Shown here one piece after another: positions 1 to 4,885 of a DNA stretch of 12,634 nucleotides (within the stretch, counting starts at the first letter, position 1; the number at the start of each line of letters is the position of its first letter). The position numbers and the translations under genes were made by a program. The notes under the pieces were generated by a model. That model saw only the letters and a program-made list of their open reading frames with translations. It searched no databases and was not told where the DNA came from. Origin of the DNA: Pseudomonadota bacterium (GTDB lineage: Bacteria; Pseudomonadota; Gammaproteobacteria; Pseudomonadales; UBA5518); the NCBI GenBank assembly GCA_963204845.1, contig CAUJIL010000128.1:1-12634 (forward strand), read 5' to 3'.

Positions 1-61
1 CCACGTAGAGATAGGTGTCGGGGTTGCGGCGCGCACGATGGACCGCGCAGATCAGCTTCAC
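1..61 (-). CDS. ycgL: YcgL-family protein, N-terminal fragment
   Basis: Only the first 20 codons are inside the window; the gene runs off the left edge. The start is GTG at 61-59, overlapping the rnd stop in a GTGA overlap. The fragment reads VKLICAVHRARRNPDTYLYV (first residue Met in the cell). It matches the beginning of YcgL-domain proteins, which open with a short strand rich in Cys and Tyr followed by a basic stretch and a TYLYV-like segment. The family is small, conserved in gammaproteobacteria and of unclear molecular function. A ycgL gene directly after rnd is also known from pseudomonads, which supports the call. The overlap implies translational coupling to rnd. The assignment rests on 20 residues plus context. 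Confidence 0.8.
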   Translation of the reverse strand, partial: MKLICAVHRARRNPDTYLYV

Positions 62-1209
62 CGCCTGCCCTCGCGCGCCAGCATCAGCAGTTCCTCCCCG
101 ATCACCGTCCGCCGCCAGCCGTCGAGAAGCGCCGGTGCCGCCTGCCCTGCCACGCCATCGACCCAGCGCAGCAGCTCCTCGAAATCGCGCCGCCGCGCAA
201 GCATCTCCGGCGCCACGCCGAGCGCCCCGGCGCGCTCCACGGTGTGCGCGCGCAGGCGTTTCAGCCGTTTGCCCTGCGGCGCATCGAGCGGCGCCGGCAC
301 CGGTGGCGGCAGTTCCTCGGCCGCCAGCGCGAGCGCGCCGGCCACCGCGGCCAGCAGCGCGCCGCCGTGACGGCGTCGCGTGCCCTCGGGCAGCTCGGCG
401 ACGGCCGCGAGATCCGCCTCGCGGCGCGGCTGCAGCTGTGCGAGATCGAGCAGCACCGCATCGGCGAGCAGCCAGCTGCGCGGCAGGTCGCGGCTGCGCG
501 CCAGGTCCTCGCGCCAGGCGTGCAGCGCGCGCAGCACCGCAAGCCCACGCCGGTCCAGGCGCCATGCACCGCCGACCGCCCGGTAGTCGGCCATGCCGCG
601 GCCGCGGAAGCGCGCGAGCGTCGCGGCACACTCCGCCAGCGCCCACTCGCCGTTCGCGCTCCCCGCAATCCGTCCCGCGAGTCTGTGCCACAACGGCAGC
701 AGGAACGCCACATCCTCGGCCGCGTAGTGCAGTTGCGCCGGCGACAGCGGCCGCTGCAGCCAGTCGGTGCGCGTCTCGGACTTGTCGAGCTGCACGCCGA
801 GTTCGGCGGCGAGAATCTTCTGGCAGCCGACCGACAGCGGATGCCCGCTGAAGGCGGCGACGATCTGGGTGTCGACCAGCGGTTCGGGCAGCGCGCCGAG
901 GCGACGCTCGCAGACCTCGAGGTCCTCGGAGCAGCTGTGCATGATCTTGGTCACGTGCGGCGCCGCGAGCAGTTCCCCGAGCGGCTCCAGATCGGCGATC
1001 GCCAGTGGATCGACCAGGAAACAGCCGTGGCCGTCGCAGACCTGGAACAGCGCCGCCTGCGCGTGGAAGGTGCGCACCCGCATGAACTCGGTGTCGAGCG
1101 CCACCGCCGCGCAGTCGAGCCAGCCGCGCGCGGCCTCCTCGAGGTCGGCGCGCGTCGCGAGGTAACGCACCGGCATGCCGTTGAAGGTTTCCAGCACCGG
1201 CGCGCTCAT
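58..1209 (-). CDS. rnd: Ribonuclease D
   Basis: A 383-residue cytoplasmic 3'-to-5' exoribonuclease that trims the 3' ends of tRNA precursors and other small structured RNAs. The DEDDy catalytic signature is complete: D39 and E41 in ALDTEF (Exo I), D96 in HSCSEDLEV (Exo II), and Y162 with D166 in YAAEDV (Exo III). D113 in LVDTQ is a further conserved position. The exonuclease domain covers about residues 10-180. An HRDC RNA-binding domain lies at about 210-290, and a second helical HRDC-like part fills the C-terminus. The length is normal for the family. The ATG overlaps the recR stop as ATGA, with AGGGA about 11 bases upstream. The stop overlaps the next gene's GTG. It is the fourth gene of the dnaX operon and probably depends on coupled translation. 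Confidence 0.96.
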   Translation of the reverse strand: MSAPVLETFNGMPVRYLATRADLEEAARGWLDCAAVALDTEFMRVRTFHAQAALFQVCDGHGCFLVDPLAIADLEPLGELLAAPHVTKIMHSCSEDLEVCERRLGALPEPLVDTQIVAAFSGHPLSVGCQKILAAELGVQLDKSETRTDWLQRPLSPAQLHYAAEDVAFLLPLWHRLAGRIAGSANGEWALAECAATLARFRGRGMADYRAVGGAWRLDRRGLAVLRALHAWREDLARSRDLPRSWLLADAVLLDLAQLQPRREADLAAVAELPEGTRRRHGGALLAAVAGALALAAEELPPPVPAPLDAPQGKRLKRLRAHTVERAGALGVAPEMLARRRDFEELLRWVDGVAGQAAPALLDGWRRTVIGEELLMLAREGRR

Positions 1210-1808
1210 AACGGCTTGCGTCCCTGCAGCGCGTGCAGCAGCGTCCCGCCGTCGACGTACTCGAGTTCGCCGCCGAGCGGAACCCCGTGCGCGATCCGGG
1301 TCACCGTGACGCCGGGTTCGCGCAGGCGCTCGGTGATGAAGTACGCCGTCGCCTCACCCTCGATGGTGGGGTTCGTCGCGAGGATCACCTCGCGGATGCC
1401 TTCCTCGCGCACGCGCCGGATCAGTTGCTCGAGTCCGAGTTCCTCGGGGCCGATGCCGTCGATCGGCGACAGCCGCCCGAGCAGCACGAAATAACGCCCC
1501 GCGTAGCCTCCCGCCTGTTCGATCGCGAGCACGTCCGCCGGTGTCTCGACCACGCACAGCGTGGTGGCGTCGCGCCGCGCGCTGGCACAGATCGGGCACA
1601 GCGGCGTCTCGCTGAGGTTGCGGCAGCGTTCACAGCGCCCCACGCACTCGAGCGCGCGAGCGAGCGTCTGCACCAGGTGCGCGCCGCCGGCGCGATCGCG
1701 CTCGAGCAGGTGCAGCGTCATGCGCTGCGCCGAACGCGGCCCGACGCCGGGCAGGCACTGGAACGCCTCCATCAGTTGGTCGATCAGGGGACCGAAGCGC
1801 ATCGTCAC
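1206..1808 (-). CDS. recR: Recombination mediator protein RecR
   Basis: A 200-residue protein of the RecFOR pathway, which with RecO (and RecF) loads RecA onto SSB-coated single-stranded gaps. Domains appear in order. A helix-hairpin-helix sits at about 8-34 (LPGVGPRSAQRM at 19-30). A four-cysteine zinc motif follows at C59, C62, C71 and C74. The Toprim domain covers about 82-170, with E88 in VVETPADV and the NPTIEGEATA segment at 146-155. The conserved tail IAHGVPLGGELEYVDGGTL starts at 172. The start is read as GTG at 1808 because GAGGGG lies nine bases upstream, overlapping the ybaB stop as TGAGGGG. An in-frame ATG two codons later (1802) is the alternative. The stop overlaps rnd by four bases. 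Its place after dnaX and ybaB is a widespread bacterial order. Confidence 0.97.
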   Translation of the reverse strand: MTMRFGPLIDQLMEAFQCLPGVGPRSAQRMTLHLLERDRAGGAHLVQTLARALECVGRCERCRNLSETPLCPICASARRDATTLCVVETPADVLAIEQAGGYAGRYFVLLGRLSPIDGIGPEELGLEQLIRRVREEGIREVILATNPTIEGEATAYFITERLREPGVTVTRIAHGVPLGGELEYVDGGTLLHALQGRKPL

Positions 1809-1821
1809 GTCGGCCGGCCCC

Positions 1822-2142
1822 TCAGAACGGCATCCGGAAGCCGTCGGGCAACGTGAGCCCGCCGGCCGCGCCGGCCAGGCGCTCGCGCTGCAGCGTCTCG
1901 ACCCGGCGCACCGCGTCGTTCACGGCCGCGGCGATCAGGTCCTCGATCACCTCGCGGTCCTCGCCAAGCAGCGAGGGCTCCAGATGCACGCGCCGCACGT
2001 CGTGGCGCCCGCTCATCGTCACGCGCACCAGCCCGCCGCCGGCCTCACCGTGAACGTCCTCTTTGGCGATGTCCTCCTGCGCTGCGCGCATCTGCTCCTG
2101 CAACTGCTGCGCCTGCGCCATCAGTTCCTTCAGCCCCTTCAT
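1822..2142 (-). CDS. ybaB: Nucleoid-associated protein YbaB/EbfC
   Basis: A 106-residue protein of the YbaB/EbfC family, which forms dimers shaped like tweezers and binds DNA. It is often found between dnaX and recR. A long N-terminal helix rich in Gln, Met and Glu (about residues 1-28) precedes the beta region with GEAGGGLVRVTMSG at 32-45. A second helical part, EVIEDLIAAAVNDAVRRV, follows at about 64-81. The tail LPDGFRMPF matches the family's typical ending. Its ATG at 2142 overlaps the dnaX stop as ATGA. A purine-rich GGGGGTGA lies upstream inside the dnaX end. The stop TGA is reused as part of the recR ribosome binding site, so all three genes are probably translated as a coupled set. 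Confidence 0.95.
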   Translation of the reverse strand: MKGLKELMAQAQQLQEQMRAAQEDIAKEDVHGEAGGGLVRVTMSGRHDVRRVHLEPSLLGEDREVIEDLIAAAVNDAVRRVETLQRERLAGAAGGLTLPDGFRMPF

Positions 2143-3866
2143 CGGTCTTCACCCCCATCGGTTGCGCTGGCGCGCGCGGCGATCGAATCGCGATGCAGCC
2201 GCGCCGCGAAGCGCTCTACCAGCAGTCGCACATTGGCGTCGGCATCGATGGCCGCCACCGCCTCGCCGTGGCGCTCGGCGGCGCGCCGGGTGGTGCGCTG
2301 CGCCGGCGTCTCGGCCCCCGGCTCGCCGACGCGCAACGTCACCGTGACCGCCTCGCCGAAACGCGCCGCGAGCGCCGTTGCGATGCGCTGGTCGATCTGC
2401 GGCTGGTGCAGGATCTCGCGTCCGTCCTGCAGCACCAGCTGCAACGTCGACCCGTCGACCCCTTCGGGCACGCAGTGCTCGGCCACCGAACGCGCGATGC
2501 CGGGCAATTCGAGTTCGTCGAGCACCCGGTGCCAGTTTGCCGCGCCGACCTCGGCGAGCCGCGTGGCAGGCGCCACGACCGGCGGCGCGGGCTGTGCATC
2601 AGGTGCGGGCACGACCGGCGGCGGGCGTGGTTCGACACGCGGTGCCGGCGGCGCACCGGAGGCCCGCACGGCCTCCGGCTCAGGCTTTTTTGCCGGGGCG
2701 ACCGCCTCCTGCACGGCAGGCGGCACGCGCGTGGCTGGTGGCGCCGCACCGCTGGCCGGCGCCGTGCGCGCGTCGGCGGCACGCGCCGGACGGAACGCGA
2801 GCATGCGCAGCAACGCCATCTCGAAACCGCTGCGCATGTCCGGCGCCTGCGCCAGGTCGCGCCGGCCGGCCAGTCCGACCTGATAATACAGTTGCACGTC
2901 GGCCGGCGCCGCCTGCTGCGCCCAGCCGGCGATGCGCTCGCGCTCCGTGTGCAGCGCGGCGAGCGTCGCCGGCACTGCCTGCGCCAGCGCTACACGGTGC
3001 AGCAGCGCGAGCAGATCGGAGAGCGCGCGCTCGAAATCGCTGCCGTGCGCCGCCATCGTCGCGATCACGTCGAGCGCCTGCGCGGCGTCCGCGCCCATCA
3101 ACGCATCGACCAGCGCGCGCAGCATCTCGCGATCGACGTGCCCGAGCATCTCGGTCACCGCGGTCGCCTCGATGCGACCCGCGCAGTGCGCGATCGCCTG
3201 GTCGGTGAGGCTCAGCGCATCGCGCATGCTGCCTTCGGCGGCCGCCGCGAGTTCCCACAGCGCCGTTTCCTCGAACGCGATGCCCTCCTCCTGCAGCACG
3301 TGCGCGAGGTGGCCGGCGATCTGCTCCGGACTGAGGTTCTTCAGGTGGAACTGCAGGCAGCGCGAGAGTACCGTCGCCGGCAGGCGCTGCGGGTCGGTGG
3401 TAGCGAGCAGGAACTTGACGTGCGGAGGCGGCTCCTCGAGCGTCTTCAGCAGCGCGTTGAACGAGTGCGTCGAGAGCATGTGCACTTCGTCGATCAGGTA
3501 GACCTTGAAGCGACCGCGCGCCGGGGCGTACTGCACGTTCTCGAGCAGGTCGCGCGTGTCCTCGACCTTGGTGCGCGAGGCGGCATCGACCTCGAGCAGG
3601 TCGACGAAGCGACCCTCCGCGATCTCGCGGCACGCCGCGCAGTCGCCGCACGGCGTCGCCGACACGCCGTGCTCGCAGTTCAGGCATTTGGCGATCAGCC
3701 GCGCCAGCGTCGTCTTGCCGACGCCGCGCGTGCCGGTCAGCAGGTAGGCATGGTGCAGCCGCTGGCGCTCGAGCGCGTTGACCAGCGCGCGCAGCACGTG
3801 CTCCTGCCCGACCATCTGCGCGAAGGTCTGCGGGCGCCAGCGTCGCGCGAGTACCTGGTATGACAT
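2139..3866 (-). CDS. dnaX: DNA polymerase III subunits tau and gamma
   Basis: A 575-residue clamp-loader ATPase. Tau links polymerase cores to the DnaB helicase and, with delta and delta', opens and loads the beta clamp. The Walker A motif GTRGVGKT is at 45-52. Zinc cysteines are C64, C73, C76 and C79. Walker B is LIDEVHM (124-130), sensor 1 is TTDP (156-159), and the SRC arginine finger is at 168-170. The GSMRDALSL segment is at 212-220. The clamp-loader fold ends near 355. A Pro/Ala-rich linker (about 360-435) leads to the C-terminal tau domain that in the family binds DnaE and DnaB. The start ATG is chosen because MSYQVLARRWRP is the family N-terminus; upstream open frame is non-homologous and overlaps the SRP RNA. 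An in-frame slippery heptamer at codons 392-394 predicts a second, 395-residue gamma product ending at 2680. ybaB overlaps its stop by four bases. Confidence 0.97.
   Translation of the reverse strand: MSYQVLARRWRPQTFAQMVGQEHVLRALVNALERQRLHHAYLLTGTRGVGKTTLARLIAKCLNCEHGVSATPCGDCAACREIAEGRFVDLLEVDAASRTKVEDTRDLLENVQYAPARGRFKVYLIDEVHMLSTHSFNALLKTLEEPPPHVKFLLATTDPQRLPATVLSRCLQFHLKNLSPEQIAGHLAHVLQEEGIAFEETALWELAAAAEGSMRDALSLTDQAIAHCAGRIEATAVTEMLGHVDREMLRALVDALMGADAAQALDVIATMAAHGSDFERALSDLLALLHRVALAQAVPATLAALHTERERIAGWAQQAAPADVQLYYQVGLAGRRDLAQAPDMRSGFEMALLRMLAFRPARAADARTAPASGAAPPATRVPPAVQEAVAPAKKPEPEAVRASGAPPAPRVEPRPPPVVPAPDAQPAPPVVAPATRLAEVGAANWHRVLDELELPGIARSVAEHCVPEGVDGSTLQLVLQDGREILHQPQIDQRIATALAARFGEAVTVTLRVGEPGAETPAQRTTRRAAERHGEAVAAIDADANVRLLVERFAARLHRDSIAARASATDGGEDR
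2656..2710 (-). promoter_or_regulatory. dnaX programmed -1 ribosomal frameshift signal
   Basis: Three elements lie in the order and spacing known from E. coli dnaX. An internal Shine-Dalgarno-like AGGAGG (2710-2705) comes first. After 13 bases the slippery heptamer A AAA AAG (2691-2685) sits in frame across Ala392-Lys393-Lys394. After a 6-base spacer there is a perfect 9-bp GC-rich stem: CCGGAGGCC (2678-2670), loop GTGCG (2669-2665), GGCCTCCGG (2664-2656). A one-base slip back is followed by GCC and then TGA at 2682-2680, inside the spacer. The short product therefore shares residues 1-394, gains one Ala and stops. That leaves the ATPase and oligomerisation domains without the tau tail. The layout is seen directly; its activity is inferred from E. 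coli. Confidence 0.88.
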
Positions 3867-3903
3867 GCGGTCAGGACGTTTCCGGATGGCGTGGACGGAC
3901 GGG

Positions 3904-3909
3904 ATTATA
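3904..3909 (-). promoter_or_regulatory. Candidate -10 box of the dnaX operon promoter
   Basis: A perfect TATAAT on the minus strand stands out in very GC-rich surroundings, 37 bases upstream of the dnaX ATG. Transcription would start near 3897 and leave a leader of about 30 bases. There is no good -35 hexamer at the expected distance (the matching position reads CCACCC), so the promoter may be weak or activator-dependent. The operon may also receive read-through from the SRP RNA gene, whose 3' end lies about 22 bases upstream. The ribosome binding site of dnaX is weak: only GGAAA about 12 bases before the ATG. Confidence 0.5.
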
Positions 3910-3930
3910 ACCACCCGTCGCGCGAAGGGT

Positions 3931-4043
3931 GGCAGCCCCGGCCAGCGACACCCCGGCACACGCGTCGACGAGTACCGTTGCTCCCTTCCGGGCCTGGCGG
4001 GGTTCCTCATCCAGCGTTGCGAGGGCACCGACCGGGACTGCCC
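3931..4043 (-). ncRNA. ffs: 4.5S RNA of the signal recognition particle
   Basis: This RNA pairs with Ffh to form the bacterial signal recognition particle, which delivers inner-membrane proteins to FtsY and the Sec translocon. The diagnostic domain IV is present on the minus strand: CCAGGCCCGGAAGGGAGCA (read from about 3997 down), with the GGAA tetraloop at 3989-3986 and the CAGG/AGCA internal loop. The ends pair over 11 positions: GGCAGTCCCGG (from 4042) with CCGGGGCTGCC (ending 3931), including one G-U pair. This fixes the boundaries within a few bases and gives about 113 nucleotides, as in E. coli. Placement directly upstream of dnaX is common in gammaproteobacteria. I see no convincing U-tract terminator after it, so the 3' end may be made by processing. 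Confidence 0.95.
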
Positions 4044-4076
4044 TTGAAACGTGGTGGCCGTCCGGGCGAGCGCGGC

Positions 4077-4105
4077 ATTATGCGCGAACACCCCCCCTCC
4101 AGCAA
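4077..4105 (-). promoter_or_regulatory. Candidate sigma-70 promoter of ffs
   Basis: On the minus strand TTGCTG (4105-4100) is followed after exactly 17 bases by CATAAT (4082-4077). Transcription would begin near 4070, about 27 bases before the mature 5' end at 4043. This agrees with the known 5' leader of pre-4.5S RNA that RNase P removes. The bases after the -10 (GCCGCGC) are wholly G and C, as in stable-RNA promoters under growth-rate or ppGpp control; that regulation is inference. The spacer contains a run of seven G. Confidence 0.6.
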
Positions 4106-4165
4106 GGCCGCGCCGCCCACCGCACGGGGCGCCGCCGACTGTTCCGCCGGGGGTCCGCGCAGCGC

Positions 4166-4195
4166 TTGACATTTGAATTTACGCATGGGAAGAAT
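4166..4195 (+). promoter_or_regulatory. Candidate sigma-70 promoter of the plus-strand orphan gene
   Basis: A perfect TTGACA at 4166-4171 is followed after 18 bases by AAGAAT at 4190-4195 (four of six match TATAAT). It lies in the only clearly A/T-rich patch of the intergenic region. It points toward the gene starting at 4283 and would leave a leader of about 80 bases. With the ffs promoter on the opposite strand, the region is divergently transcribed. Confidence 0.5.
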
Positions 4196-4214
4196 GCCGC
4201 GCCCCGCGCACTGG

Positions 4215-4273
4215 AGCCTGCAATCGTGAGTCCCGTCCATGCCCTTGGCCGCGGCAGTGAAGCCTGCTAATCG
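4215..4273 (+). repeat. Direct repeat in the orphan gene leader
   Basis: AGCCTGC followed by AATCG occurs at 4215-4226 and again, with one extra T between the two parts, at 4261-4273. The copies are about 46 bases apart. Each copy precedes or overlaps a translation signal. The first runs into a GTG (4226), and the second ends at the GAGG ribosome binding site (4273-4276) of the orphan gene. It could be a regulator or RNA-binding repeat, or a small local duplication. Confidence 0.45.
4226..4270 (+). CDS. Possible 14-residue leader peptide
   Basis: A short frame begins at GTG 4226 and ends at TAA 4268-4270. GGAG (4213-4216) lies nine bases upstream, which is good ribosome-binding spacing. The peptide would read MSPVHALGRGSEAC. 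Its stop lies 12 bases before the ATG of the orphan gene, so terminating ribosomes would reach that gene's binding site. It falls inside the transcript predicted from the TTGACA promoter. Nothing in the peptide suggests an amino-acid attenuator. Such a short frame could arise by chance, so this is only a candidate. Confidence 0.25.
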   Translation: MSPVHALGRGSEAC

Positions 4274-4282
4274 AGGTTCCGG

Positions 4283-4867
4283 ATGCCGCCGTTGCCTGTG
4301 ATCGAGATCGACAAGCGGATTCTCAAGGACGACTACTGCAACTACGACCTGATCGCCCGCTGCTGGAACGACGAGTACCGCGGGCGCGTATGGAAGAACA
4401 AGCAGCGCGTGGCCGACTTCGAGGGTTCCGACCTCGACCGGATCATGCTGGAACTGCGCGCGATCGTCGACGGGATCCAGGCCGAGAAGCGCCGCCAGCG
4501 CGGCCGCCGCAAGCCCACGCCGCGCGAACTCGCCGACGCGATCCTCGCCATCGACTTCAAGCTCTCGCGGGCGCAGAAGATGATGCTCGCGATCCATGCC
4601 AAGTCGCCCGGACAACGCATCACCGTGCGCGCGATCGGTCGCGTCGGCGACTACGCCTCGGCCGAGGCTGCCTTCGAGGAGTACGCCGAAATCGCGCGCC
4701 GCGTCTGCGACGAGCTGGCGTACCAGCCCGGCAGCCGGCGCAAGGACCATTACCCCGGCATCACGCTGCTGTTCCTCGAGGACGTGGGAATCGGCTCGGT
4801 GACCCACGACACCGCGCTGACGCTGCGTCCGGAGATCGTGAAGGCGCTCGAACTGCTCGCCTGGTGA
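4283..4867 (+). CDS. Unrecognised 194-residue protein with possible winged-helix-like C-terminal half
   Basis: I do not recognise this protein with confidence. The start is ATG 4283, with GAGG six bases upstream. Residues about 20-65 look like a small strand-strand-helix unit (YRGRVWKNKQRVADF, then SDLDRIMLELRAIVDGI), loosely like HicB-type folds. A very basic linker follows at about 67-78 (AEKRRQRGRRKP). Residues about 94-150 are helical (LSRAQKMMLAIHAKSPGQR, then ITVRAIGRVGDYASAEAAFEEYAEIAR). The tail TLRPEIVKALELLAW resembles, from memory, the ending of uncharacterised proteins with a winged-helix-like module. There is no signal peptide, membrane segment or catalytic motif that I can see. 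A basic, helical protein suggests nucleic acid binding, which is inference. It is the only plus-strand gene, converges on tilS with six bases between stops, and has base composition like its neighbours. Confidence 0.85.
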   Translation: MPPLPVIEIDKRILKDDYCNYDLIARCWNDEYRGRVWKNKQRVADFEGSDLDRIMLELRAIVDGIQAEKRRQRGRRKPTPRELADAILAIDFKLSRAQKMMLAIHAKSPGQRITVRAIGRVGDYASAEAAFEEYAEIARRVCDELAYQPGSRRKDHYPGITLLFLEDVGIGSVTHDTALTLRPEIVKALELLAW

Positions 4868-4885
4868 GCCCGCTCAGCCGGGCTC
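4866..4885. terminator. Convergent hairpin between orphan gene and tilS
   Basis: GAGCCCG (4866-4872), loop CTCAGC, CGGGCTC (4879-4885) form a perfect 7-bp stem. It includes part of the orphan gene's TGA (4865-4867), and the tilS TGA (4876-4874) lies in its loop. It reads as a hairpin from both strands, so it could end both transcripts. Neither side has a T-run, so any termination would be weak or Rho-assisted. Confidence 0.4.

Noticed and set aside
2193..3863. A 556-codon plus-strand frame opposite dnaX
   Set aside because: Same composition artefact: an Arg-rich product without motifs, complementary to a clear dnaX.
3913..3930. ACCC...GGGT hairpin just after ffs as its terminator
   Set aside because: Only a 4-bp outer stem, and it is followed by GGTTATAATCC rather than a T-run; the TATAAT is better read as a -10 box.
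3867..4172. N-terminal extension of dnaX by 102 codons
   Set aside because: The extra part crosses the dnaX -10 box and the SRP RNA gene and resembles no DnaX N-terminus, while MSYQVLARRWRP at 3866 fits exactly.
4007..4807. A 266-codon minus-strand frame overlapping the orphan gene and the SRP RNA
   Set aside because: It covers the ffs gene and its promoter, has no recognisable domain and no good start signal. The plus-strand frame has a better ribosome binding site and a plausible two-part protein.
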